From: Rhizobium sp. L1K21
GTDB taxonomy: Bacteria > Pseudomonadota > Alphaproteobacteria > Rhizobiales > Rhizobiaceae
NCBI RefSeq assembly: GCF_024055895.1
Contig: NZ_JAMXLE010000001.1
Coordinates: 248,001 to 312,000, forward strand
Length of the DNA stretch: 64,000 nt
Reading direction: 5' to 3'
Positions 55,968-64,000 of the stretch are shown here, piece by piece (the stretch's first letter is position 1; the number at the start of each line of letters is the position of its first letter). The notes below the pieces were generated by a model. It was not told the origin of the DNA and searched no databases. It saw nothing but the letters and a program-made list of their open reading frames with translations. The translations under genes were made by a program, and so were the position numbers.

Positions 55968-57221
55968 TTAAGCGGAATGCTCCAGTTCTTCAGGGGCGTC
56001 CAAGTTGTCGATGCGGCGCAATTTGGGGAATGAGAAAGCCCAGATAATGGCCACGGCAAGCGTGCCAAAGCCGCCGATGACGACGGCGGGAACGGTTCCA
56101 ATCCATGCGGCCATCGTGCCGGCACGGAACTCGCCAAGTTCGTTGGACGCGCCAATAAACACCATGTTGACGGCACTCACACGACCGCGCACCTCATCCG
56201 GCGTCCACAGCGCAATCAGCGATTCGCGCACGTAAACCGAGATCATGTCGGATGCGCCCATGACGATAAGGGCGACAATGGATATCCAGGCTGTTTCTGA
56301 TATGCCGAAAACAACCGTTGAAACACCAAACAGCGCCACGCCAATAAACATCAGAATGCCGGCATGGTGGCGGATCGGGAAGGTGGCGAGCAACATGGCC
56401 ATGACAATGGCACCAATGCCGGGTGCTGCACGCAACAGGCCGAGGCCGAGCGGTCCCAGAACAAGTATGTCGCGGGCAAAGACCGGCATCAACGCAACGG
56501 CTCCGCCTAGCAGAACGGCAAAAAGATCAAGCGAAATTGCGCCGAGAACGATCTTTTCCGAGCGGATATATTTGAAACCGGCGGTGATGGATTCCCAGGT
56601 CTGTTTTTTCTTTTCGGAAATGCGTTGCGGCGGCTTTTCCATGATGGCCATCAGCACCGAGGCCAAGAGAAGAAAAGCGAGAGCCGTGGAATAGGCAACA
56701 ACGGGGCCGAGGCCATAAAGCAGACCGCCGGCAACGGGCCCGAGAATGGTGGCCGCCTGCCAGGAGGAGGAGTTCCAGGCAATCGCGTTCGGAAGGTCTT
56801 CCTTGGGCACGAGGTTGGGTGCCAGCGATTGGGTTGCCGGGGCCATGAAGGCGCGCTCAAGGCCAAAAACAATCATCACGGCAAAGACCGGTAAAGGCGA
56901 GAACGTGTCTGTCAGCGTCATGATCAGCAGCGCCAGCGTGCCGAGCGAGGCGACGCCGAGGCAGATGGAAACGATGGCACGACGATTGTGCCGGTCGGCA
57001 ACCGCGCCGGTCACCAGAACCAGAAGAAGCGAGGGGAGAAACTGAAAAAGACCGATCAGGCCGAGATAAAACGGATTGTTCGTCACATCATACATCTGCC
57101 AGCCGACAGCGACGGTGAAGACCTGTTGGGCGAAGGATGCGAGAAAACGGGAGCTAAAGAACAGTCTGTAAGAACGATGTCGGAAGGCCGCAAAGCGGTG
57201 ATCGGGACTTTTGTCGTGCAT
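55968..57221 (-). CDS. MFS transporter, EntS-like
   Basis: About 417 residues with twelve membrane segments. FRHRSYRLFFSSRFLASFAQQ at the N-terminus, AVADRHNRRAIV (loop 2-3 MFS signature) and MAPATQSLAPNLVPKEDLPNAIAWNSSSWQAA are typical of the EntS group, which includes siderophore exporters but also many uncharacterised pumps. The start is taken as ATG 57221 (MHDKSPDH); an upstream ATG at 57269 would add 16 residues. Stands alone; the substrate cannot be told. Confidence 0.87.
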   Translation of the reverse strand: MHDKSPDHRFAAFRHRSYRLFFSSRFLASFAQQVFTVAVGWQMYDVTNNPFYLGLIGLFQFLPSLLLVLVTGAVADRHNRRAIVSICLGVASLGTLALLIMTLTDTFSPLPVFAVMIVFGLERAFMAPATQSLAPNLVPKEDLPNAIAWNSSSWQAATILGPVAGGLLYGLGPVVAYSTALAFLLLASVLMAIMEKPPQRISEKKKQTWESITAGFKYIRSEKIVLGAISLDLFAVLLGGAVALMPVFARDILVLGPLGLGLLRAAPGIGAIVMAMLLATFPIRHHAGILMFIGVALFGVSTVVFGISETAWISIVALIVMGASDMISVYVRESLIALWTPDEVRGRVSAVNMVFIGASNELGEFRAGTMAAWIGTVPAVVIGGFGTLAVAIIWAFSFPKLRRIDNLDAPEELEHSA

Positions 57222-57359
57222 GAGGTTTGCTTTCGGTCGGCTTTGCAGACGCGCGAAGCCCGGTACCATTAAGGATATTGCTGAATTGGCTTTGTCAAAC
57301 TCTTGTTCGCTTAGTCGCCAATCGTTACATGTCTGTCAACTTCTGAATCGGAGATTATT

Positions 57360-57656
57360 ATGATCGCGGTTATTCAAACGCTGAACTTCATTATCAACAT
57401 CGTGTGGTTTCTGGTCATCGCGTCGGCCATTTTCTCCTGGTTGTATGCGTTCAACATTGTCAATTCCAACAACCAGTTCATCAACACGATCGGGCGGGCG
57501 CTGTTTCAGTTCACCGAGCCGATGTACCGGCCGATCCGCCGTTTCATGCCGGATCTTGGCGGGCTTGATCTTTCGCCGATCGTTGTGCTGGTTATCCTCT
57601 TCTTCCTGCAGTCGCTTTTAAACACGACCATCGCGCCGGCGCTGCTCGGCTACTGA
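57360..57656 (+). CDS. YggT family membrane protein
   Basis: 98 residues with two membrane segments (FIINIVWFLVIASAIFSWLYAF and LSPIVVLVILFFLQSLL). The YggT core FTEPMYRPIRRFMPDLGGLDLSPI is present. The family is linked by context to osmotic response and cell division but has no proven activity. A GGAG-like ribosome site (TCGGAGATTATT) precedes ATG 57360. Seven bases before yggU, the usual pair. Confidence 0.9.
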   Translation: MIAVIQTLNFIINIVWFLVIASAIFSWLYAFNIVNSNNQFINTIGRALFQFTEPMYRPIRRFMPDLGGLDLSPIVVLVILFFLQSLLNTTIAPALLGY

Positions 57657-57662
57657 TCGGCC

Positions 57663-57974
57663 ATGTCGGCCTGGCAGATTTTTGACGACCATGTCCGCTT
57701 ATCCGTTCGCCTCACGCCCAATGCCGGGCGTGATGGCGTGGAAGGTCTGGAAACCGGGGCTGATGGCGACGCTTATCTGAAAGCGCGGGTAACGGCCGTG
57801 CCGGAAAAGGGCAAAGCCAACAAGGCGCTCATAGCGCTTCTTTCCAAGGCATTGAAGCTTTCGAAATCGTCGTTCGAGATCGTTTCGGGCGATACAGCGC
57901 GCAAAAAAATCCTCCGGATCGATGGCGACCCGGAGGATATCATTTCAAAGCTCAAGACGCTTTTCGGCGACTGA
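57663..57974 (+). CDS. DUF167 family protein YggU
   Basis: 103 residues. The DUF167 pattern RLTPNAGRDGVEG, LKARVTAVPEKGKANKALIALLSKAL and FEIVSGDTARKKILRID is clear. Function unknown; usually next to yggT, as here. It converges on ppa, whose stop lies directly after its own. Confidence 0.92.
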   Translation: MSAWQIFDDHVRLSVRLTPNAGRDGVEGLETGADGDAYLKARVTAVPEKGKANKALIALLSKALKLSKSSFEIVSGDTARKKILRIDGDPEDIISKLKTLFGD

Positions 57975-58508
57975 TCAGCCTTCAGCCTTGTAGCGTTCGA
58001 TTGCTTCCACAATCAGCTTCTTGGCAACATCGACATCCTGCCAGCCGGAAATCTTCACCCATTTGCCGGGTTCCAGATCCTTGTAGTGCTCGAAGAAGTG
58101 CTCGATCTGCTTCAGCGTGATTTCCGGCAGGTCGGCATAGTTGTTGATCTTGTCGTAGCGCTTGGTGAGCTTGGGGGCAGGCACAGCAATGATCTTTTCG
58201 TCCTTGCCGCCATCGTCTTCCATCACCATAACGCCAATGGGGCGCACGTTGATCACGCAGCCTGGCACCAGCGGACGGGTGTTGCAGATCAGAACGTCGA
58301 TCGGGTCGCCATCTTCGGACAGGGTGTGCGGCACGAAACCGTAATTGCCCGGATAGGTCATCGGCGTATAGAGGAAGCGGTCGACGATGAGCGCGCCGGC
58401 ATCCTTGTCCATTTCATACTTGATGGGATGGCCGCCGACAGGCACTTCAACAATCACGTTGACGTCTTCCGGCGGGTTCTTGCCGATGGAAATTGCATCG
58501 ATACGCAT
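57975..58508 (-). CDS. ppa: Inorganic pyrophosphatase
   Basis: Family I soluble pyrophosphatase that splits PPi to drive biosynthesis. Seen: [42 protein letters not shown] (the EDGDPID metal site) and [16 protein letters not shown] 58508 gives [15 protein letters not shown] and 177 residues, normal; the longer frame upstream is not conserved-looking. Confidence 0.97.
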   Translation of the reverse strand: MRIDAISIGKNPPEDVNVIVEVPVGGHPIKYEMDKDAGALIVDRFLYTPMTYPGNYGFVPHTLSEDGDPIDVLICNTRPLVPGCVINVRPIGVMVMEDDGGKDEKIIAVPAPKLTKRYDKINNYADLPEITLKQIEHFFEHYKDLEPGKWVKISGWQDVDVAKKLIVEAIERYKAEG

Positions 58509-58672
58509 ATCACTTCCTCTTCGCTGAGCGATCCGTTTGGGGTTCGATAATGGGATTTTTGATGCGATGCAACATGCTTGCATTGTTTTGCCCGCAAGGC
58601 CGTTGCATTTCTTTGACGATGGTAAAAATGCACCGCTTCTGCTTAACTGCGGCAACCATATGGAGGGTATTC

Positions 58673-59296
58673 ATGGTCAGGTTCATTTTAGCAGCGTTGG
58701 GTGCTGTGTTCTTCTTTTCGGCAGGGGCGGCGTTTGCCAATTCGAGTGTCTATACAGACCTTGTGTTCGAGCAATGCGAGAAGGTGAGCGAATATGAAGA
58801 CGGCGTTCAGCTGAAGTGCGATGGTTACGAGGATTATCCGGTCTACTTCAAAGAGGGTGATCTGCGCGAAGCGGTGTTTTTCGGCAAGCTGTCGCCGCTG
58901 CTGATTGACGAAGGGTTTGAATCCTTCGGTTCGTTCAATCACGTCAATACCAAGGTGGAGTGGCGTCTTGATGAGGACGGCACGCCGGTGGCGGCAATCC
59001 TGCGCTGGTTCATTGAAAACGTGAACCCTGAAACCGGTGCCTCGGACGAGAAGTTCCGCGGGCAGGTTCTTGTGGTGTCACGCGTTGCGCAGGGCGACGA
59101 GGATGGGCTGGGCTGCGTGGTCGGTTATGTCGATGCGCTGGCAAACAAGGATGCCAACGAACGCGCCCGTGAGATCGCAGATGAAGAGGCGCTTGACTTC
59201 GCTTGCGGCTACAATGAACCAATGTGGTGGGGTGAGCGTGGCGAAAAGGCGGGGCAGGAAATGCGCTATCTGCCTGAGAGCCTTAAATCGGAATAA
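58673..59296 (+). CDS. Secreted hypothetical protein, 207 residues
   Basis: A Sec signal peptide (MVRFILAALGAVFFFSAGAA, then FAN) is followed by an acidic domain with four cysteines that could form disulfides (LVFEQCEKVSEYEDGVQLKC, then GLGCVVGY and DFACGYN). No catalytic motif recognised. ATG 58673 has TGGAGGG as ribosome site; upstream in-frame starts are rejected because they lack the signal. Likely periplasmic. Probably a single-gene unit. Confidence 0.8.
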   Translation: MVRFILAALGAVFFFSAGAAFANSSVYTDLVFEQCEKVSEYEDGVQLKCDGYEDYPVYFKEGDLREAVFFGKLSPLLIDEGFESFGSFNHVNTKVEWRLDEDGTPVAAILRWFIENVNPETGASDEKFRGQVLVVSRVAQGDEDGLGCVVGYVDALANKDANERAREIADEEALDFACGYNEPMWWGERGEKAGQEMRYLPESLKSE

Positions 59297-59327
59297 GGAC
59301 GCGCCTCCTTAATCGGAGGCTCGCCGA

Positions 59328-59834
59328 TCAATTCCAGAGAAAGCCGAGCTTTTTCAGCTTCACGTCGTCGAAGTCTTCCATGCCTTCGACGCTGTCCACG
59401 CCGCCTTTAAGACGGAAGAATTCGACGGCCTGCTGGCTGTCTTCCAGGCACCAGGCAATCAGCCCTTCGCAGCCCAGCGAGGAGAGGAGGCCCTTTGCTT
59501 CGCGGAAGAGGCGGCCGCCGAGACCGACGCCCTGATATTCGGGCAGAAGGTAGAGCTCGTAGATTTCGCCCTCATGCGGCAGAGCGCGGGCGCGGTTGAG
59601 GCCAACTGTTGCATAGCCGGCAATCTCGCCGGCAACGTCGAGAACCAGCAGCGTGGCAGGACCCGTGGCGGCATTTGCCCACCATTTCTGGCCGCGGCGT
59701 TCCAGCATGCGCAGGAGCGGTTTATGCGGGATGAGCCCGGCATAGGTATGCTCCCAGGAACGCCTGTGAACCTCGGCTATTTTGGCAGCATCATTCGGCT
59801 CGGCACGCCGTACTTCTATGGTCAACGTCGTCAT
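59328..59834 (-). CDS. GNAT family N-acetyltransferase
   Basis: 168 residues. RRAEPNDAAKIAEVHRRSWEHTYAGLIP is the N-terminal helix region, IYELYLLPEYQGVGLGGRLFREAK the acetyl-CoA loop (QGVGLG), and LIAWCLEDSQQAVEFFRLKG the C-terminal strand. Acceptor unknown. Stands alone upstream of the repeat-containing gap before typA. Confidence 0.9.
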   Translation of the reverse strand: MTTLTIEVRRAEPNDAAKIAEVHRRSWEHTYAGLIPHKPLLRMLERRGQKWWANAATGPATLLVLDVAGEIAGYATVGLNRARALPHEGEIYELYLLPEYQGVGLGGRLFREAKGLLSSLGCEGLIAWCLEDSQQAVEFFRLKGGVDSVEGMEDFDDVKLKKLGFLWN

Positions 59835-59986
59835 AACGCGGCACTCTTAGCAGGTCGGTAAGGCGCAAACAGGGCGTCATGCCCGGTTGCACACCTTGCC
59901 CACAGGTTGCAATGTGGGTTCATCTGAAAAGAGTTAACGTTTTTTTAACTGCCGGCGCAAGCCTGTGGCGGGAAGACACACAAGAA

Positions 59987-60015
59987 AAGCCCCGGCGTTT
60001 TTTTCACCGGGGCTT
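59987..60015. terminator. Hairpin between typA and the GNAT gene
   Basis: AAGCCCCGG (59987-59995) pairs perfectly with CCGGGGCTT (60007-60015) around a T-rich loop. It lies beside repeat copy B. Gap 59835-60187 holds this hairpin, the repeat and no gene. Confidence 0.5.
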
Positions 60016-60025
60016 GCTCAAAATT

Positions 60026-60172
60026 CCTAGACTGTTTCAGTTTTTGACTGAAACAGTCTACATTTTTTCGCTCACGCCAATTGCGCTTTGCGCAATGCTC
60101 CACTGGGGCGGCGCATGAGCGCCGGGCCACGCTTGTGGCCTTGAGCGCTTCAGCTAAAAGCTGAACCGCTCT
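60026..60172. repeat. Five-hairpin repeat element, copy B
   Basis: 147 bases matching 7344-7491 in the same orientation (5 substitutions, one T fewer in the T-run). In this copy H1 is a perfect 12-bp stem (AGACTGTTTCAG with CTGAAACAGTCT) and H5 contains a perfect TTCAGCT/AGCTGAA, while H4 ends in a G-T wobble. It ends 16 bases after the typA stop, so it is probably transcribed as the typA 3' untranslated region. Confidence 0.9.
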
Positions 60173-60187
60173 CGTCTTTCAGTTCGA

Positions 60188-62014
60188 TTATGCGGCGCCT
60201 GCGGTCTTCGATTTTTCGAAGCGCTTGCGCTCATGCGGGTCGAGGTAGAGCTTGCGCAGACGGATGGATTTCGGCGTGACTTCCACCAGTTCGTCATCCT
60301 GAATCCACGAAAGCGCGCGCTCCAGCGTGAACTTGATCGGCGGGGTGAGCTTGACGGCCTCATCCTTGCCGGCGGCGCGGATGTTGGTGAGCTTCTTGCC
60401 CTTGAGAACGTTCACTTCCAGATCGTTGTCGCGGGTGTGGATGCCGATGATCATGCCAGCATAAACCTTCTCGCCTGCGTCGATGATCATGGGGCCGCGG
60501 TCTTCGAGGTTGAAGAGTGCATAGGCGACGGCTTCGCCGGATTCGTTGGAGAGCAGAACGCCCTGGACGCGACCGGCGATTTCACCCTTATAGGGCTGAT
60601 AATCGTGGAACAGGCGGTTCATCACGGCAGTGCCGCGTGTGTCCGTCAAAAGTTCGGACTGATAGCCGATCAGGCCGCGGGTCGGCGCGAAGAAAACGAG
60701 GCGAACGCGATTGCCGCCAGACGGGCGAAGCTCGACCATGTCGGCCTTGCGCTCGGACATTTTCTGCACGACGACGCCGGAATGTTCTTCGTCAACGTCG
60801 ATCACAACTTCTTCGATAGGCTCAAGAAGCTGGCCGCTTTCATCCTTGTGCATGACAACGCGGGGACGGGAAACAGCCAGTTCGAAGCCCTCGCGGCGCA
60901 TGTTTTCAATCAGAACGGCAAGCTGCAGTTCGCCGCGGCCGGACACGAAGAAGGAGTCCTTGTCAGAGGATTCTTCGATCTTCAGCGCCACGTTGCCTTC
61001 GGCTTCCTTCAGCAGGCGGTCGCGGATGACGCGGCTGGTGACCTTGTCGCCTTCGGTGCCGGCAAGCGGTGAATCGTTGACGATGAAGGACATGGTGACG
61101 GTCGGCGGGTCGATCGGCTGCGCGGTCATGGCCTCGGTGACGGCGGGGTCGCAGAACGTGTCGGCAACCGTGCCTTTGGAGAGACCGGCAATCGCCACGA
61201 TGTCGCCTGCATGGGCTTCATCGATGGCCGTGCGTTCGATGCCGCGGAAGGCGAGGATCTTGGAGATGCGGCCCTGCTCGATGAGCTTGCCGTCCTGGCC
61301 GAGAACCTTAACAGCCTGGTTGGGCTTGATCGAACCGGCGGCGATACGGCCGGTGATGATGCGGCCGAGGAAGTTGTTGGCTTCCAGGATGGTGCCGATC
61401 ATCTTGAACGGACCTTCTTCAACCTTGGGCTCGGGAACATGCTTCAGAACGAGGTCGAGCAGCGGCTTGAGGCCTTCATCGGAGGGGCCTTCCGGATTGT
61501 AGTTCATCCAGCCGGCGCGGCCTGAACCGTAAAGGATCGGGAAGTCGAGCTGTTCGTCGGTGGCATCCAGCGCGGCGAAAAGGTCGAAGACTTCATTGAC
61601 GACTTCATCGGCGCGGGCGTCCGGACGGTCGATCTTGTTGATCGCAACGATGGGGCGAAGACCGACCTTGAGTGCCTTGCCGACCACGAACTTGGTCTGC
61701 GGCATCGGGCCTTCAGCAGCGTCAACAAGAACGATGGCGCCGTCCACCATGGAGAGGATACGCTCAACCTCGCCGCCGAAATCGGCGTGGCCGGGGGTGT
61801 CGACGATGTTGATGCGGGTGTCTTTCCACTCGATCGAGGTCGCCTTGGCGAGAATGGTGATGCCGCGCTCTTTTTCGATGTCGTTCGAATCCATCACGCG
61901 TTCCATGACGCGCTGGTTTTCGCGGAACGTGCCCGACTGCTTGAGGAGCTCGTCCACCAGCGTGGTCTTGCCATGGTCAACGTGCGCGATGATCGCAATA
62001 TTGCGAAGTTTCAT
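60188..62014 (-). CDS. typA: Translational GTPase TypA/BipA
   Basis: 608 residues. GTPase motifs: G1 AHVDHGKTTLVDELL, G3 DTPGHADFGGEVER, G4 NKIDRPDA. Domains II, III and V follow, with GRGELQLAVLIENMRREGFE and PTRGLIGYQSELLTDTRG as TypA hallmarks. It binds 70S ribosomes and helps 50S assembly and stress adaptation, especially in the cold. Stands alone, with repeat copy B just after it. Confidence 0.97.
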   Translation of the reverse strand: MKLRNIAIIAHVDHGKTTLVDELLKQSGTFRENQRVMERVMDSNDIEKERGITILAKATSIEWKDTRINIVDTPGHADFGGEVERILSMVDGAIVLVDAAEGPMPQTKFVVGKALKVGLRPIVAINKIDRPDARADEVVNEVFDLFAALDATDEQLDFPILYGSGRAGWMNYNPEGPSDEGLKPLLDLVLKHVPEPKVEEGPFKMIGTILEANNFLGRIITGRIAAGSIKPNQAVKVLGQDGKLIEQGRISKILAFRGIERTAIDEAHAGDIVAIAGLSKGTVADTFCDPAVTEAMTAQPIDPPTVTMSFIVNDSPLAGTEGDKVTSRVIRDRLLKEAEGNVALKIEESSDKDSFFVSGRGELQLAVLIENMRREGFELAVSRPRVVMHKDESGQLLEPIEEVVIDVDEEHSGVVVQKMSERKADMVELRPSGGNRVRLVFFAPTRGLIGYQSELLTDTRGTAVMNRLFHDYQPYKGEIAGRVQGVLLSNESGEAVAYALFNLEDRGPMIIDAGEKVYAGMIIGIHTRDNDLEVNVLKGKKLTNIRAAGKDEAVKLTPPIKFTLERALSWIQDDELVEVTPKSIRLRKLYLDPHERKRFEKSKTAGAA

Positions 62015-62307
62015 TTGTCTGTCTCTGAGGCTGAGGCGCGGTCATGCATTTCGGGAGGGTGCGCCAGTTGTGTTTGGCGGGCTCATAGCCTGTTTTTTGC
62101 GTTTGCGAAAGAGGGGGCGGTGTTTTGTGAGGGCTTTGGGTAAACGCGATGCGGTTTTGCATCGTGTTCTCATTCTCCTGCACCTTTTCCCCGGCAAGCG
62201 GATCGCTTCCGGGTCTCGCATCATTCTCTGCCGGGACTCGCTGATCTTTCTCGGCGTTGCCGTAAAAGGCGTCCCGGATGGGTGCCCTCCTGACTGGGAA
62301 GGCGGAT

Positions 62308-62361
62308 GGGGCGTTTTGTGCGCCACATTGTAGTTTAGTTATGATGCGCACAAAGCGCCCC
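62308..62361. repeat. Long inverted repeat upstream of typA
   Basis: Arms 62308-62323 (GGGGCGTTTTGTGCGC) and 62346-62361 (GCGCACAAAGCGCCCC) match at 15 of 16 positions, with the odd one a possible G-T pair. Loop of 22 AT-rich bases. About 290 bases before the typA start codon. Confidence 0.65.
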
Positions 62362-62784
62362 GCCTTCAGTCGTTTTTGAATTGCAAACTTGGTGATCAAC
62401 GCCCGGTTCTCCCATTCGCGAGGCCTCCTTTTAAAAGGAGGGGCACAAACCGTGTCTTAGCTTATGCAGGCCAGGCCTGCACGTCGGAGGGGGCTGCCTT
62501 ACCCTTGTCTCCGCCGGGTCACCGCTTCTTGCAAAACCCCGGTGCGAACATTCCCGTTTGAATGTCCAATGGCCTCTTCGGCAAGAGCCCATATCCGAGG
62601 CCTGCGTCTGCCCCCGAACCCGGAACCGACCCCGCTCGCCACAGCGCCCTGTGGTGTATCCGTGCGGGATGGGGGTATTATGGATGGGGTTTGAGAGGGC
62701 GGGGATGAAAAAATAGTTATGCGATTGATTTTGCTTGTCTGAGGGCTGCGTTTATCCCCGTTTTGGCGGGGGCGCATGATGACC

Positions 62785-62902
62785 AGCCCTCACCCTGAGG
62801 AGGCCGAAGGCCGTCTCGAAGGGCGAGGGCGGGTTAAGTTGGCATGGGGCCAGCCTGATCCTTCGAGTGTCGCTACGCTCCCACCTCAGGATGAGGCTGG
62901 GG
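62785..62902. repeat. Dispersed repeat, copy 1
   Basis: Begins AGCCCTCACCCTGAGGAGGC and ends with CCTCAGGATGAGGCTGG. The left and right ends are partly inverted copies of each other (CCTCACCCTGAGG against CCTCAGGATGAGG). Its left 40 bases are nearly identical to those at 63104. Confidence 0.8.
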
Positions 62903-63103
62903 GAAATTGGTGCCGTCCCTCGGTCTTCTCTCCTTGTGGAGAGGGTGGCCACCCGCGTCATGCCTCCAGCAAGCGCAAGAAAACGTGGGTCGGATGGAGA
63001 GGTTCTCAACAGTGATTGAGGGAACCCCTCATTGTCACGCTGCGCATGACATTTCTCCCCAAGGGGGGAAAGCCGGGTCGTGCTTGCGGCAGCCTCAATG
63101 GTG

Positions 63104-63228
63104 AGCCCTCACCCTGAGGAGGCCGAAGGCCGTCTCGAAGGGCGGGGGCGGGTTATTTGTACGATAGGGGGGCCAGCCTCGTCCTTCGAGGCCTCCGCTT
63201 TGCTCCGGCACCTCAGGGTGAGGCTGGA
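63104..63228. repeat. Dispersed repeat, copy 2
   Basis: Same left end as copy 1 and the same kind of right end (CCTCAGGGTGAGGCTGGAG), in the same orientation. The middle differs more between copies. The CCTCACCCTGAGG/CCTTCGAG type of palindromic sequence is recalled as a common dispersed element in Hyphomicrobiales genomes. Confidence 0.8.
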
Positions 63229-63258
63229 GCGGGTATTTCGCGCGGGAGCGGGTTTCGT

Positions 63259-64000
63259 TCAGCAATAAAGTTCGGTGCCGGGGATTTGGGCCATGCTGTA
63301 GCGGTTGCCGTGGGCGAAGCCGATGGGGAGGATGTCTTCGATTTCGGCCAGTTCCTTGGGGCCGAGTTTGATATCCAGCGATTGGGCGAGTTCTTCCAGG
63401 TGGCCGGGGGAGCGGGTGCCGGGGATGGGGATGATGTGGTCGCCCTGGGCCATTGTCCATGCGGTGGCCAGAGCTGCGGTGTTCCAGCCATTGGAGCGGG
63501 CATAGTCGCGGAAACGGTCGATGATTGCGTTGTTGCGTTCGTAGTTTCCGTTGATGAAGCGCGGGCATGAGCGGCGGAAATCGGTCTCCGGGAAGAGATC
63601 GAAATCGGGCGCGGTGTCGGCGAAAATTCCGCGGCCTACCGGAGAAAAGGCAATGAATGCGGTGCCGAGACGTTTGCAGGCCTGGATGAGGCCCAGTTCC
63701 GGCAGGCGGGTCCAGAGCGAATATTCGTTCTGGACGGCGGCGATATGATGAACCGTGGCGGCGCGTTCCAGCGTGGTGGGTGCGATTTCAGACAGGCCGA
63801 TCCCACCGATTTTCCCTTCCTTGACGAGTTCGGCCATGGAGCCGATGGCGTCTTCAATCGGCACCTCGTCATCGCGGCGGTGCAGATAATAAAGCGGGAT
63901 GTGATCTGTCTGGAGGCGCTGAAGCGAGCCTTCGACAGCCTCGCGGATATAGTCGCGCTTATTGCTGAAATGGCGGGTCGGTTTGGTGATGATGCCGCAT
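63259..64000 (-). CDS. Aldo/keto reductase, 5'-truncated by the window edge
   Basis: About 247 residues are visible up to the window end; the N-terminus lies beyond it. Seen on the minus strand: GIITKPTRHFSNKRDYIREA, HIPLYYLHRRDDEVPIEDAI, GKIGGIGLSEIAPTTLERAA, AVQNEYSLWTRLPE, and the NADPH-site region HIIPIPGTRSPGHLEELAQSLD. NADPH-dependent reduction of aldehydes or ketones; the substrate cannot be told. It stands next to the repeat-rich gap. Confidence 0.92.
   Translation of the reverse strand, partial: CGIITKPTRHFSNKRDYIREAVEGSLQRLQTDHIPLYYLHRRDDEVPIEDAIGSMAELVKEGKIGGIGLSEIAPTTLERAATVHHIAAVQNEYSLWTRLPELGLIQACKRLGTAFIAFSPVGRGIFADTAPDFDLFPETDFRRSCPRFINGNYERNNAIIDRFRDYARSNGWNTAALATAWTMAQGDHIIPIPGTRSPGHLEELAQSLDIKLGPKELAEIEDILPIGFAHGNRYSMAQIPGTELYC

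Larger units (their letters stand above)
62015..63258. other. Gene-free, repeat-rich gap of 1.24 kb
   Basis: Contains the typA promoter side, a long imperfect inverted repeat (62308-62361), and two copies of a ~120-base repeat (62785-62902 and 63104-63228). Between these lie smaller hairpins CTCTCC-TTGT-GGAGAG (about 62935-62950) and TTCTCCCC-AAGG-GGGGAA (about 63052-63071). Open frames here are short and lack ribosome sites. It looks like an accumulation of non-coding repeats. Confidence 0.75.

Noticed and set aside
61560-62333. 257-codon plus-strand frame running out of typA into the gap
   Set aside because: Its first 450 bases are the typA antisense; the rest lies in a repeat-rich, non-coding gap.
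62785-63228. CRISPR array
   Set aside because: Only two copies of a long repeat with partly inverted ends and one unequal spacer; no short regular repeats and no cas genes.

Overview
The window looks like the chromosome of an alphaproteobacterium of the order Hyphomicrobiales (Rhizobiales), probably near Rhizobiaceae/Brucellaceae. The clues are the proA-nadD-rsfS-rlmH-envC-ctpA-rppH gene order, a GTTC-N7-GTTC type SOS box before imuA-imuB-dnaE2, and the family signatures of the housekeeping proteins. The genus cannot be fixed from the sequence alone.

Layout. 1-7.3 kb (+): end of proA, then nadD, rsfS, rlmH, an EnvC-type factor, ctpA, a divergent polysaccharide deacetylase and rppH. 7.5-16.3 kb (-): bfd-bfr iron storage, pncA and pncB (NAD salvage), and the SOS mutasome imuA-imuB-dnaE2 behind a LexA box. 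16.3-18.0 kb: a small AT-richer insert with a HipA-like kinase and a DUF3037 protein. 18.1-25.4 kb: mixed single genes (zincin-like metallopeptidase, PhoD phosphatase, AlkD-like HEAT protein, WYL regulator with a palindromic operator, two GNATs) and rplU-rpmA. 25.7 kb: tRNA-Ser(CGA). 26.2-32.9 kb (-): a complete type I restriction-modification locus hsdM-hsdS-hsdR with an orphan ORF at its tail. 33.2-38.0 kb (+): a YbtPQ/IrtAB-like ABC pair, whose second gene is frameshifted in an 8-G run, then a TetR regulator and a 150-residue unknown protein. 38.4-43.2 kb (+): an orphan alpha-oxoamine synthase, a membrane GGDEF-EAL protein and a VirK/YbjX (DUF535) protein. 43.4-54.8 kb (+): a polysaccharide cluster with dTDP-L-rhamnose genes, Wzx, Wzy, two GT4 glycosyltransferases and three sulfotransferases. 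54.9-62.0 kb: leuD, MFS transporter, yggT, yggU, ppa, GNAT and typA. 62.0-63.3 kb is a gene-free, repeat-rich gap, followed by a partial aldo/keto reductase.

The most unusual items are: (1) a ~148-bp element made of five successive hairpins, present twice 53 kb apart at about 96% identity; (2) the G-tract frameshift in a probable siderophore importer; (3) a rhamnose-based polysaccharide cluster with three different sulfotransferases; (4) the orphan alpha-oxoamine synthase next to a c-di-GMP enzyme; and (5) the HipA-like/DUF3037 pair.
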